From Methylobacterium tardum (GTDB taxonomy: Bacteria; Pseudomonadota; Alphaproteobacteria; Rhizobiales; Beijerinckiaceae): DNA of 64,000 nt. The number at the start of each line of letters is the position of its first letter. Positions within the stretch are counted from its first letter, which is position 1. The stretch lies in assembly GCF_023546765.1 (NCBI RefSeq), contig NZ_CP097484.1, positions 3,194,001 through 3,258,000 of the forward strand. The letters run 5' to 3'. Shown in pieces: positions 43,629 through 52,875 of this stretch. Below the pieces are notes generated by a model. It was not told where the DNA came from and searched no databases. It was given only the letters and a program-made list of their open reading frames with translations. The position numbers were made by a program, and so were the translations under genes.

Positions 43629-45356
43629 TCACGGTGCGAGGTCGTGGACAGGCTCCTTGACCGGCGTGGCACTGCTGTTCAGCACGGTGCTGCCGGTCGA
43701 GACCGGCTTCAGCAGTGTCCGGTCAATCTGCGGGGGTGTCGGGAGCTGGAGCTGCACGCTCGTGTCGGCCCATTCCTGCGCGACGCGGTCGGGATCGTCG
43801 TTGAGCTTGGTGCCGTAGCTTGGGACGATCTCGCGGATCTTAGCCTGCCATTCTGGCGTGGCGACCTTCCGGGCGAAGACCTTCTCCAGCACCTGCAACA
43901 TGATCGGCGCCGCCGTGGACGCGCCGGGGGAGGCTCCGAGCAGCGCCGCGATGCTACCGTCCTTGGCGTTGACGATCTCGGTCCCGAGCTTCAGCACGCC
44001 GCCCATGTCCGCGTCGCGCTTGATGATCTGCACGCGCTGACCCGCCTGCCAGAGGCGCCATTCCTCCTTCTTGGCCTTCGGGAAGTATTCGCGCAGCGCC
44101 GCGATCCGGTCGTCATCCGACAACATCAGCTGCCCGGCGAGGTACTCGACCAGCGGGAATTCGCCGACGCCGACCTTCATCATCGGCCAGATGTTGCTGG
44201 TCGTGGTCGAGCTGAGGAGGTCGAAGTAGGAGCCCTCCTTCAGGAACTTGGTCGAGAAGGTCGCGAAGGGCCCGAACAGGATCACGCGCTTGCCGCCGAG
44301 GACTCGTGTGTCGAGATGCGGCACCGACATGGGCGGCGAGCCGACCGACGCCTTGCCGTAGGCCTTGGCGAGGTGGAGCGTGGCGACGTCGGGATTGTCG
44401 TTGATCAGGAACGAGCCGCCCACGGGGAAGCCGGCATAATCCTGGCCTTCCGGGATGCCGGATTTCTGCAGCAGGTGCAGGGCGCCGCCGCCGGCACCGA
44501 TGAACACGAACTTGGCGTCGACCGTCCGGCGGCTGCCGTCCTTGAGGTTCTTGGCGGTCACGCGCCACGAGCCGTCGACGTTCTTGGTGATGGTCTCGAC
44601 CTCGGTCGAGAGCCGGAGCTGGAAGCTCGGCTGCTTCTGCAAGTAGGCCACGTACTGGCGGGTCACTTCGCCCCACTCGCAGTCGGTGCCGAGCGGCGAC
44701 CAGGTGGCGGCGACCTTCTGCTTCGGGTCGCGCCCTTCCATCATCAGGGGCACCCACTTGCGCAGCTGCTCCGGATCCTCGGAATACGCCATGCCGGCGA
44801 AGAGCGGGCTCGCCTTTAGGGCCTCCCAACGCTTCCGCAGATAGGCGATGTTATCGTCGCCCCAGACGAAGCTCATGTGCGGCGTGGCGTTGATGAATGA
44901 GCGCGGGTCCTTCATCACGCCGGTCTTGACCTGATAGGCCAGGAACTGACGGGTGACCTGAAAGGCCTCGTTGATCTCCACTGCCTTGGCGATCTCGATC
45001 TGCCCGTTCTTCTTCTCGGGCGTGTAGTTCAGCTCGGCCAGGGCCGAGTGGCCGGTGCCGGCATTGTTCCAGCCGTTGGAGCTCTCCAGAGCCACCTGAT
45101 CCAGGCGCTCGACCATCTCGATCGACCAGTTCGGCTCCAGCTCGTTCAGCCAGACGCCGAGCGTCGCGCTCATGATGCCGCCGCCGATCAGCAGCACGTC
45201 GACCCGGCTGTCGACGCCCTCGGCCAGGGCCAAGGACCCCGGCAGCGCCGCCGCGAGACCGGCCGCCGCGGTGCCGAGGATCTGCCGCCGGCTCAGGGGC
45301 AGCGCTGCCTGCGGCTGCAGGTTGCGCAGGTGCTGGTTCTTGTCGTCGGCACGCAT
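43629..45356 (-). CDS. mqo: malate:quinone oxidoreductase
   Basis: Encodes 575 residues of FAD-dependent Mqo, which oxidises malate to oxaloacetate and passes electrons to quinone at the inner membrane. A twin-arginine-like leader ([20 protein letters not shown]) precedes the FAD motif [14 protein letters not shown]. The family blocks [20 protein letters not shown] and [20 protein letters not shown] are present. Many Mqo enzymes lack an export signal, so the leader implies periplasmic placement or membrane tethering. ATG 45356 is chosen at the leader; a longer frame upstream is unlikely. Confidence 0.93.
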   Translation of the reverse strand: MRADDKNQHLRNLQPQAALPLSRRQILGTAAAGLAAALPGSLALAEGVDSRVDVLLIGGGIMSATLGVWLNELEPNWSIEMVERLDQVALESSNGWNNAGTGHSALAELNYTPEKKNGQIEIAKAVEINEAFQVTRQFLAYQVKTGVMKDPRSFINATPHMSFVWGDDNIAYLRKRWEALKASPLFAGMAYSEDPEQLRKWVPLMMEGRDPKQKVAATWSPLGTDCEWGEVTRQYVAYLQKQPSFQLRLSTEVETITKNVDGSWRVTAKNLKDGSRRTVDAKFVFIGAGGGALHLLQKSGIPEGQDYAGFPVGGSFLINDNPDVATLHLAKAYGKASVGSPPMSVPHLDTRVLGGKRVILFGPFATFSTKFLKEGSYFDLLSSTTTSNIWPMMKVGVGEFPLVEYLAGQLMLSDDDRIAALREYFPKAKKEEWRLWQAGQRVQIIKRDADMGGVLKLGTEIVNAKDGSIAALLGASPGASTAAPIMLQVLEKVFARKVATPEWQAKIREIVPSYGTKLNDDPDRVAQEWADTSVQLQLPTPPQIDRTLLKPVSTGSTVLNSSATPVKEPVHDLAP

Positions 45357-45933
45357 GGCCGGATCCCTTGTTTGCGTACCGGGCCTGCTCGGCGAGCAGG
45401 TCCGCGTACGGGAAGGCGTATCAGGGGGGCGAGGCACTGCGCTCACCGCCAAGCCTTCAGGATCGTTTCCTCAGGACAGAAGCCGCCAGCCGAGGTCTCT
45501 TGGCGGACCCGTTTCGGCAGACAGGGGGTTTCCGGCGCGCGCGCCGATGCTCGAAGGAGCGCGGCGCGTGGCAGCATTGGCCGGATCGACGATCTCTCCC
45601 CTCAACCCCCGCCAGGATATGGTTCGACCGGCAGGAGAGCGGCCGTCGGGGTCGAGAAGATGCTGGCCGGTCCGGCTCGGCGGTTCGATGCCGGCCTCAT
45701 AGAGGATGGGGTCGGAAACGACAATCTCGGCCTGGGTTGCAAAGGGCACAGCCTTGTCAGGCTCGTTCGAATCCCGGACCCGTGCCGACGAAGACATGCG
45801 CGCGTCGCGTTGGATTCTCCGTGGACTGCGAGAGACTTGCCGCCCGCGCGCGGCGGACCGGAACTGCTGCGCTATCCGCCTGTGGATCAGCACCGGCTCT
45901 GATACCGAGTCGCGGTGATTGCGTCGGCCTCAC
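45357..45933. other. intergenic region without recognised gene
   Basis: About 580 bases upstream of mqo. Several short frames without protein-like pattern. A TTCGAATC motif near 45765 was examined as a tRNA T loop and does not form a stem. Confidence 0.4.
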
Positions 45934-46024
45934 CGTCTTTGCGAGCGGAGCGAAGCAATCCAGGGCAGCGCCAAGCTCTCCGAGGTCGCGCGACCCTGGG
46001 TCACTTCGCTGCGCTCGTGATGAC
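45934..46024. repeat. intergenic repeat element (GAGCGxAGCGAAGCAATC type)
   Basis: Begins CGTCTTTGCGAGCGGAGCGA and ends CTTCGCTGCGCTCGTGATGA, an imperfect inverted repeat of about 90 bases. This composition is that of a widespread short intergenic repeat of alphaproteobacterial and other genomes, which can fold into one long hairpin. Confidence 0.65.
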
Positions 46025-46100
46025 GGAGAGGGTCCGTCACTCGGTGGCCTCAGGCGCAAACCGGATCAAAGGCCCGATGGGCTTCGCAACACCCGCCTTG

Positions 46101-46211
46101 TCATTCCGGGGCGCCGCAGGCGAGCCCGGAAGCCAGACCCACACCGCGTGCCTGCAGGGCACTGTCGGCGGATCTGGGTTCCGGGCCCTGCTTCGCAGTC
46201 CCGGAACGACG
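46101..46211. repeat. intergenic repeat element (TCATTCCGGGGCGC type)
   Basis: Begins TCATTCCGGGGCGCCGCAGG and ends CTTCGCAGTCCCGGAACGAC. The two halves form an imperfect inverted repeat of about 110 bases, the typical layout of another dispersed non-coding repeat of Rhizobiales. It lies 77 bases from the first element. Confidence 0.65.
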
Positions 46212-46327
46212 GCGTTGTCGTCCGTGGGCGGAAATCTGGTCCTGCTCAGTCTCGGCTGAGCCGCATGAGCCGAAACGGCTGCCCGCCGACCGACCCCAAA
46301 CGCCCGGCCTGCAATCCCCAAAGTTCG

Positions 46328-46876
46328 CTACGGGGCGCGCTTGAACCGGATAATGCTGCGCGAGAGGCGGCCCTCATCCCAGTTCGGCATCGCCCGCCAG
46401 GGCGTGACGACGTCGGCATAGGCCCCGTCGATCGTGATCGACCGTCTCTGCTCGGTGCCGACCCATTCCGGCGCCCAGGCGGTCTGCACAGCGGTAACCC
46501 ACTGATCGCCTTCGATTCGGTAGCGGCCGATATAGGCGACCAGGGTCTTCATCAGCGCCGCGCGATCGGCCTCCGAGGCTGCCGGCTTGCGGTCGCTGCC
46601 TTCGAGATTGAACGCGACCCAGCCGTCACGGGTGAAGATGACGCGCCCGCGCGGTGCGCTGCCCATCGCGTCGACGATCTTGCCCGTCTCCTTGTCCTCG
46701 ACCCGGTAGGAGACGAGCTCCCACGTCCCGACGATCTGCTCGGCAAGGGAAGGGCCGGCCTGGGGCGACGGCCGGTCGGTCTGATCGGGCGCACCCAGCG
46801 CCGCGGGACCGCCCAGCGCAAGGGTCAGGAGGAACGAGACCTGAAAGGCCCTGGCGACAGATCTCGAGATGCGCAT
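46328..46876 (-). CDS. secreted lipocalin-like protein
   Basis: Encodes 182 residues with a signal peptide (ISRSVARAFQVSFLLTLALG, cleavage near residue 29). The mature domain begins LAEQIVGTWELVSYRVEDKE, the start of the lipocalin-like (Lipocalin_5) family, and continues with GRVIFTRDGWVAFNLEGSDR and YIGRYRIEGDQWV. The fold binds small hydrophobic ligands; none can be named. ATG 46876 is set at the signal peptide. Confidence 0.75.
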   Translation of the reverse strand: MRISRSVARAFQVSFLLTLALGGPAALGAPDQTDRPSPQAGPSLAEQIVGTWELVSYRVEDKETGKIVDAMGSAPRGRVIFTRDGWVAFNLEGSDRKPAASEADRAALMKTLVAYIGRYRIEGDQWVTAVQTAWAPEWVGTEQRRSITIDGAYADVVTPWRAMPNWDEGRLSRSIIRFKRAP

Positions 46877-47004
46877 GCTTCGACCACGACGCTGCAGAGG
46901 GGGCGCGGGATCGCGCAGCGCCGCTATGCGGACAGGCGTCCGCCCGTCCAACCACTGCACGCGCTTGGCAGCCAGACCGGATCTGCACGCCTGCCGGCGC
47001 GCTC

Positions 47005-48111
47005 TCAGTTGCCGGCGCGGGCCATTCGGGTGCGTCCGCCGCCATCCGCGACCGTCGGGAGCGGATCCTGCGTGCCGGACACGACCACGAGGCGCTGGAC
47101 TTCGCCCCGCAGGAAGGCCTGGAGGAAGCGGTCGTAATCGCGGAACGACACGCAGCCATTCGAATCGCCGCGCGGTCCCAGCATGTAGGTGTGGGCCAGC
47201 AGGCCGACACGGCCGTAGACGGCCTCGCTGCCGCCGACCGGTGAGAGCCGGATCGCCCGCACGCCGTGGAACAGTGCCTCGCGCTCGGTCAGGTCGTAGG
47301 TGCCGGGCGGGGTCGGGCCGCGCATCCGCACATTGACCAGACGGGGCTCGTCCAGGCCTTCGCCGAGGCCGGAATGCGCCTCCAGGCGCTCGCCGTTCGG
47401 CAGCGTCACCGTGCGTGCGGCGATGTTGTAGACCGCGACTCCGGCCGAGGCACTCGGCTCCCGGGACAGGGGGAGCGGCGGCGAGATGCGCCGCTGCGGC
47501 ACGAGATCTGCCGGCTTGCTCTCCAGCGCCGTGTAGGCCAGGGCCGGGCCTTGCTCGATGCCGAACAGCTTCTCGAGGAACGAGCGCTCGTCGCTCGGCG
47601 GCGCGACCGGCTGGGCGGCCGGCTGCTCGCGGCGCGCCATCCGCCGGTCCGACCTGCGGGCGTAACCGGAGCCTCCCGGGGTTCGAAACTCGGGCGGACG
47701 CGGGACCGGGAGAGGAATGATCATCGCCTCGCGCGGCGGCGCGGCACTCTGGGCGTCCGCCTCAGTAGCGCTATCGGGTGACGGCGGAATTGCGGGCAGT
47801 GCGATCTGCGCCCAGGCCCAGCGCGACAGAGAGCCAGCGGAGGCATCGCGCCAGGCCTCAACGGCGGGCGCCTCAAGAGGCGGCGCGTCGGACCTAGCCT
47901 CCGCGCGCGGCGACTCCTCCAGCGGTTCGGCGGGCGCGACGGATGCGGCCGTCTTGTTCGGCGATTCGTCGGGCGGCGCCCCGCGATGCAGGTGGCCGCT
48001 TCCGACGGCAGCCATCACCAGCGCCCCGGTCAGCACCGCGAGGGGCGCCGCACAGGAGCGGCGCGCACTCCGGGTTTCAGAACCGTCCAGCGGCACGGAA
48101 TCGGTGGCCAT
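47005..48111 (-). CDS. DUF2778 / L,D-transpeptidase-like envelope protein
   Basis: Encodes 368 residues. An N-terminal membrane segment (CAAPLAVLTGALVMAAVGSG) is followed by 180 proline/alanine-rich, disordered residues. The C-terminal 150 form a DUF2778 (Tlde1-like) domain with AVYNIAARTVTLPNGERLEA and the active-site motif AHTYMLGPRGDSNGCVSFRD, containing the expected histidine and cysteine. Such domains cleave or exchange peptidoglycan cross-links. It is therefore probably a tethered periplasmic cell-wall enzyme. Confidence 0.8.
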   Translation of the reverse strand: MATDSVPLDGSETRSARRSCAAPLAVLTGALVMAAVGSGHLHRGAPPDESPNKTAASVAPAEPLEESPRAEARSDAPPLEAPAVEAWRDASAGSLSRWAWAQIALPAIPPSPDSATEADAQSAAPPREAMIIPLPVPRPPEFRTPGGSGYARRSDRRMARREQPAAQPVAPPSDERSFLEKLFGIEQGPALAYTALESKPADLVPQRRISPPLPLSREPSASAGVAVYNIAARTVTLPNGERLEAHSGLGEGLDEPRLVNVRMRGPTPPGTYDLTEREALFHGVRAIRLSPVGGSEAVYGRVGLLAHTYMLGPRGDSNGCVSFRDYDRFLQAFLRGEVQRLVVVSGTQDPLPTVADGGGRTRMARAGN

Positions 48112-48347
48112 GTGTTGCCCAGGCTCCTCGTCGCGGAGCGGACACTCGACCAATCATCGCAACCCCGACGGGCAAATCCCGAGAAATCGCGACGGACCGA
48201 CCGGCCCCGCTCACCGTGAAACAGCGGGGCCGGGCCGGCTTTTCTGGGGCGGCTCCATGGTCGATCTTGGATCGAGTGGGACCATTTTCGGGCGAGATCG
48301 AACCTCTTCCCGAGGGTTTCGGCCGCCGAATAGGCGGCCGATGACCA

Positions 48348-49143
48348 TTAATCGTTGTCGATCTGACGTCCGAGCAGCGCGATCGCCCGCTCGTAGACCG
48401 GAGCGGCATTCCAGCCCTGGATCGCCGCGAAGTTCGGCTCGCCCGGCTGGTAGCCCGCACCCGCGCGCCAGCCATGCGCCTTCAGGAAGTTGGCGGTGGA
48501 CGACAGGGCCGCGCCGACATTGTTCAGGTCGCCGGTGCCGTAGGCCAGCACGTTCTTCGGCAGGAACTGCGTGTGGCCGACCTCGCCGTGGGCCGCGCCG
48601 CGGGTGCTCGGCGTCAGCAGACCTCGGTCGATCAGCGTCAGGGCGGCGTAGAGCTGGTCGGTGAAGTACTCAGACCGGCGGCAATCGTAGGCGAGCGTCG
48701 CAACGGCCGAAAGCGTGTTGACGTTGCCCCGCACCGCGCCGAAGCCGGTCTCCATGCCCCAGATCGCCAGGAGCGGGCCCGGCGGAACGCCGTAGCGCTG
48801 CTCGATCGAGTCGAACAGGGCCGCGTTCTGCCGCTTGAGCGCCCGGCCGCGCGAGACGATCGCCGGACCGCCACGCTTGGCGAGGAACTGCTCCAGCGAC
48901 AGCTTGAAGCTGTGCTGCCCGCGATCGGCCGAGATGGTGGCCGTGGAGTAGGTGGTATTTTGGAGCGCCGCCAGTGCTCGCCGCGCTGGCCCGCCCGCGC
49001 GCCTCCTCGGAGAATTGCCGCTTCCAGGTCTCGAAGCCGGCCGCGTTGCTGCCGCACTGGGCCGCCTGGACCTGGCCGGCGCTGAAGGCGAGCCCGGCGA
49101 TTGCCGCCACCGCCAGGGTCTGACGCCGCATCTTGTCTGTCAC
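48348..49143 (-). pseudogene. lytic murein transglycosylase, frameshifted
   Basis: The N-terminus (signal peptide TLAVAAIAGLAFSAGQVQA, then FETWKRQFSEEARG) reads in one frame and the catalytic domain (ALAALQNTTYSTATISADRG, then AIWGMETGFGAVRGNVNTL with the catalytic glutamate in METGFG) reads in another. A single extra base near 48981, in GCGGCG, explains it. Restored, it would be a membrane-bound lytic transglycosylase of about 264 residues (MltB-like) that cleaves glycan strands. The GTG at 49143 has AAGGAG upstream. Either a recent pseudogene or a sequence error. Confidence 0.82.
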
Positions 49144-49762
49144 GCGAAACACTCCTTGGCGCGCAACCGCGCCCCGTCCTCATGGCGATACCGGGTCACA
49201 TCTCGCCGATATCAGGGCGAGAAGATGTCGAAGGCGCGACCTCCGGCCGTCAGGTCTTCAAATCATCGCGCATTCGCGGCTTTACGGCGAGATGGCAGCG
49301 GCCAAGCCCTGTCCGCATCATGAACAAGACGTGTCGCGCTTCTGCTCGCGCCGGGCGTGCGCCCGCACACCAAGTTTCATCAACGACAGTGTTGCAGCGT
49401 TCTCATTCGAGGCGGCCGAATTGCCGAACGCTTTGCCAACGAACTTTATCGAGCGGAAATCTGCGAATTTACTGTCACAACCCTGTCAAACGACAGTCAT
49501 AGCTTTGCCGGCGGAAAGATTTTGCTGGAGAACCGGTGTGGGCTTCACAACCTGCAGGCCAATGCGGCGCCTTCCGTTGCTTCGTCTCTCCTGACCGGCT
49601 CCCGGGTTCTTCGCGAGAGCGGCCATGCTTCCGAAATCCGGCCTGCCTTCGCAGGGACCATCGTCCCTCAAAAGGTACTGACCCGCGCCACGCGCTGCAA
49701 GGACCAGCGCTCGCGGAGCGGCGCAGGCACGCCGACCTGACAGACAGCGAGACAGGACAATC
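49144..49762. other. intergenic region without recognised gene
   Basis: About 620 bases between divergent genes. The AT-richer part near 49440-49520 may hold promoters. No reading frame or repeat is supported. Confidence 0.4.
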
Positions 49763-50449
49763 ATGGCCCTCGGAATGCACGGCACCGGCTCATCGCGCGC
49801 GGCCTCGCTCGGTCCCGACCTCGACCGCGACGGGGTCGCCAAGGCATATGGCCGCTGGGCACCGGTCTATGATCTGGTCTTCGGACCGGTCTTCGCGCAG
49901 GGGCGGACCCTAGCGGCAGCCGCGGCCGAGCGGGTCGGCGGCCGGATCCTGGAGGTCGGCGTCGGGACGGGCCTCTCCCTGCCGGCCTATCGCCGGGCCC
50001 GCAGCATCGTCGGGATCGATATCTCGGCGCCCATGCTGGAAAAGGCGCGCCGGCGGGTCGCGCGGCTCGGCCTGCGCAATGTCGAGCGCCTCGCCGTCAT
50101 GGATGCGGAGCACCTCGATTTCGAGGATGCGTCCTTCGACGTGGTCGTGGCGCAATATGTGGTCACGGCGGTGCCCAACCCCGAGGCGGCCCTCGACGAG
50201 TTCGCCCGCGTGCTGCGCCCCGGCGGGGAGATCGTCATCACCACCCGGATCGGCGCCGAGGCCGGCCTGCGCCGGGCCGTCGAGCACGCCCTGGCCCCGG
50301 TGACGAGCCGCCTCGGCTGGCGGACCGAATTTGCTTGGCACCGCTACGCCGCCTGGGCCGCCAAGGCCCCGGTCGAGATTGTCGAGCGCCGGGCGCTGCC
50401 GCCGCTCGGGCACTTCTCGCTGGTCCGCCTGCGCAAGCGCGACGCCTGA
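49763..50449 (+). CDS. pmtA: class I SAM-dependent methyltransferase (PmtA-type)
   Basis: Encodes 228 residues. The SAM-binding motif is ILEVGVGTGLSLPAYR, followed by VGIDISAPMLEKARRR and DVVVAQYVVTAVPNPEAALD. This pattern matches rhizobial phosphatidylethanolamine N-methyltransferases, which convert phosphatidylethanolamine to phosphatidylcholine at the inner membrane. A phosphatidylserine decarboxylase gene (52876) lies 2.4 kb downstream, which fits a phospholipid role, since it would supply the substrate. Confidence 0.8.
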   Translation: MALGMHGTGSSRAASLGPDLDRDGVAKAYGRWAPVYDLVFGPVFAQGRTLAAAAAERVGGRILEVGVGTGLSLPAYRRARSIVGIDISAPMLEKARRRVARLGLRNVERLAVMDAEHLDFEDASFDVVVAQYVVTAVPNPEAALDEFARVLRPGGEIVITTRIGAEAGLRRAVEHALAPVTSRLGWRTEFAWHRYAAWAAKAPVEIVERRALPPLGHFSLVRLRKRDA

Positions 50450-50502
50450 GGCCGCGCAAAGTCTCTCACCTGCCCACAATGATCCGATCGGGGAAGCACA
50501 TC

Positions 50503-51114
50503 ATGGCGAGCTTTCTGGAGGCGCTGCGCGTCCAGCGCTGGGACGACCACCGTTACTACCACCACAACCGCGTCAACCAGAGCTTGCACGTGGTCAGCGC
50601 GATCAGCTTCCTGGTGGCGTACGCGCTGGCGTTCAAGGATCCGGCAACGGCCGCGCTGATCGGCTGGCTGTTGGCCATGACCTCCCGGCAGGCGGGACAC
50701 CTGTTCTTCGAGCCGAAGGGCTATGATCACGTCAACGAGGCCACCCACGAGCACAAAGAGGAGATCAAGGTCGGCTACAACCTTCAGCGCAAGATCGTGC
50801 TGCTGGCGATCTGGGCCCTCTCGCCGCTGCCGCTCTACTTCGATCCGAGCCTGTTCGGCCTGATCGCGCCGCATCAGACCACGACCGATCTGATCCGCAA
50901 TATCGGCTGGATCTGGCTGTGGCTCGCCATCGCGGGCCTGCTGTTCCGCATGGTCCAGCTGTTCGTCCAGCGCGACATGCAGACCGGCCTGGTGTGGGTG
51001 GCGAAGATCCTCACCGACCCGTTCCACGACATCAAGCTCTATCACAGGGCGCCCCTGGCGCTGCTGCACGGCGAGTGGGTCGAGGATCACGAGCCGCACG
51101 AGCGCGGCGCCTGA
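50503..51114 (+). CDS. polytopic membrane protein (DUF962/Mpo1-like)
   Basis: Encodes 203 residues with several membrane segments (VVSAISFLVAYALAFKD, AALIGWLLAMTS, IVLLAIWALSPLPLYF, IGWIWLWLAIAGLLFRMVQL). Histidine-containing motifs HHNRVNQSLH and GHLFFEPKGYDHVNEATHEH recall the DUF962/Mpo1 group of lipid-modifying membrane enzymes. GGGGAAG lies 7 bases before ATG 50503. The context of lipid genes supports a lipid role, but the family call is tentative. Confidence 0.65.
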   Translation: MASFLEALRVQRWDDHRYYHHNRVNQSLHVVSAISFLVAYALAFKDPATAALIGWLLAMTSRQAGHLFFEPKGYDHVNEATHEHKEEIKVGYNLQRKIVLLAIWALSPLPLYFDPSLFGLIAPHQTTTDLIRNIGWIWLWLAIAGLLFRMVQLFVQRDMQTGLVWVAKILTDPFHDIKLYHRAPLALLHGEWVEDHEPHERGA

Positions 51115-51126
51115 ATAAGGATCCAT

Positions 51127-51153
51127 GCGCCGGGCCGCGTATCGGCCCGGCGC
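51127..51153. terminator. perfect 10-bp hairpin between convergent genes
   Basis: Arms GCGCCGGGCC and GGCCCGGCGC with a seven-base loop, located 12 bases after the membrane-protein stop and 7 bases before the aminotransferase stop. Probably a bidirectional terminator although no T run is present. Confidence 0.65.
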
Positions 51154-51160
51154 GCTTGGA

Positions 51161-52843
51161 TCAGGCCTGGTTCGGCGCGCGCAGTCCCAGCCAGCCGCCC
51201 AGCCTGACCGCCGCGACCTCGCGCAGGATCGACCTACGGATCGCCTTGTCGCTGGGCGCCGTCCCGTCCCACCAGCCATCCGCCTGCATGGCGCGCGCCG
51301 CCGCCACGAACCGGTCCGCGACGGCCGCGAAGGCGGCATCGTCATAAGCGAGGCTGAAGATCATCCGGCCGGTCCCGACCCACGACAGGGCCAGCCCCTC
51401 GGCGCGCAGGTAAAATTGCAGCATCCAATTGTAGCGGGACGGCTTGGTGTACAGGACCGTCCAGACCGTGGACATGTGGGCCACCCGCACCGGCAGACCC
51501 GCTTCCGCAAGCATCCCGTTGAGGCGCGCCGCCCGCGCATCCCAGGTCGCGTCGAGGCCGCGGTACAGCCCGGCGACCTCAGGCGTGTCCAGGCGGTCGA
51601 GGAACGCGCTCATGGCACCCATCACGTAGGGGTGGGCGTTGAAGGTGCCTCGCGCGAAGCAGATGTCGACCGGTCGGTCGTCCCGGTAGCGGCGCATGAG
51701 CTCGGCACGGCCGCACAGGACGCCGACCGGCAGGCCGCCGCCCAGCGTCTTGCCGTAGGTGACCATGTCGGCGCGCAAGCCGAAATAGTCCTGCGCCCCG
51801 CCGCGGGCCAAGCGGAAGCCCAGGAAGACCTCGCCGAGGATCAACACGATGCCGCGGGCCGTGCAAACCGCCCGCAGCTCGTGCAGCCACCGTGTGTAGG
51901 CGGCCCGGTCGAAGGCCGCCTTGCGGGCGCTGTCGACCAGCGCGGAATCGGCCGGCGCCCCGGCATTGGGATGCAGGGCCTGGAGCGGGTTGACCAGCAC
52001 GCAGGCGACGTCCCGGCGCGTCGACAGCACCCGCAAGGTCCGCTCGGACATGTCGGCCAGAGTCAGCGTGTCGCGCGTCGGGACCGGGTTGCCGATGCCC
52101 GGCTGCACCTCGCCCCACCAGCCGTGATATGCGCCGCACAGGCGCACGATGCGTCGCCGGCCGGTGTGATAGCGAGCGAGCCGCACCGCCTGCATCACCG
52201 CCTCGGTGCCGGACATGTGGAACGACACCTCGCCGAGGCCCGAGAGCGCCTTCAGCCGCGCCACGTTGCCGGTGACGACCGGATGGAGCGGGCCCAGCAC
52301 GGGGCCGAGCGCCGAGACTCGCGCAGCCCCCTCCTCCAGGCAGGCTCGGTAAAAATCGACCCCGAACAGGTTCACGCCGTAGGAGCCGGCGAGGTCGTAG
52401 AACACGTTCCCGTCGAGATCCGTGACGGTCACGCCTTCGGAAGCGGCCGCGAAGGCACCGGTGCCCAGGTGATCGCGGACGTGCCGGGCATACTGGAACG
52501 GCACCCGGTAGAGCCCGGTGAACTGGAGGTCCGACAGGCCGTCGCGAACAGCTGCGGTCTCGGCCCGGGTCCGGGGAAAGCGCGCGCGGAACAGGTCGGC
52601 GAGCCGCGCGAACCCCGCCTCGCGGCGCAGGGCTACGGCCTCGTCCGGATCGTCGGAGCGGAAGAAGGCGTGCTCGGAATAGGCGTAGTGCGGGATCAGC
52701 CCTGCGACGCGCCGCGCCATCCGCCCATGGCCGGTGAGCGAGGGGTGCTTCGCCCGGGACAGCTGCAGGCGCTGCGCCGCCCGCGGCAGGGCGAGGAGCG
52801 CGACGGCAGTGGTGGCGGACAGGGCGGCGAGGAGGGCAGACAT
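51161..52843 (-). CDS. membrane-anchored class-III aminotransferase
   Basis: Encodes 560 residues. An N-terminal hydrophobic segment (ALLAALSATTAVALLALP) and about 100 extra residues precede a PLP-dependent class-III aminotransferase domain of the glutamate-1-semialdehyde aminomutase group: SFHMSGTEAVMQAVRLARYH, then VILEGEVFLGF-type core and the PLP lysine Lys365 in TYGKTLGGGLPVG. The substrate is probably a membrane or lipid-linked keto or amino compound, given the anchor and the divergent phosphatidylserine decarboxylase gene 32 bases away. Confidence 0.82.
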   Translation of the reverse strand: MSALLAALSATTAVALLALPRAAQRLQLSRAKHPSLTGHGRMARRVAGLIPHYAYSEHAFFRSDDPDEAVALRREAGFARLADLFRARFPRTRAETAAVRDGLSDLQFTGLYRVPFQYARHVRDHLGTGAFAAASEGVTVTDLDGNVFYDLAGSYGVNLFGVDFYRACLEEGAARVSALGPVLGPLHPVVTGNVARLKALSGLGEVSFHMSGTEAVMQAVRLARYHTGRRRIVRLCGAYHGWWGEVQPGIGNPVPTRDTLTLADMSERTLRVLSTRRDVACVLVNPLQALHPNAGAPADSALVDSARKAAFDRAAYTRWLHELRAVCTARGIVLILGEVFLGFRLARGGAQDYFGLRADMVTYGKTLGGGLPVGVLCGRAELMRRYRDDRPVDICFARGTFNAHPYVMGAMSAFLDRLDTPEVAGLYRGLDATWDARAARLNGMLAEAGLPVRVAHMSTVWTVLYTKPSRYNWMLQFYLRAEGLALSWVGTGRMIFSLAYDDAAFAAVADRFVAAARAMQADGWWDGTAPSDKAIRRSILREVAAVRLGGWLGLRAPNQA

Positions 52844-52875
52844 CGCCCCGCCGCCTATCGGAGGCGGTTCACGGC

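Noticed and set aside
45740..45800. TTCGAATC motif suggesting a tRNA T loop
   Set aside because: The flanking bases cannot form a T stem, and no acceptor stem or anticodon arm is found.
45368..47137. Long plus-strand open frame through the intergenic repeats and the lipocalin gene
   Set aside because: Composition is non-coding (arginine and proline rich), and it overlaps repeats and a recognised gene on the other strand.
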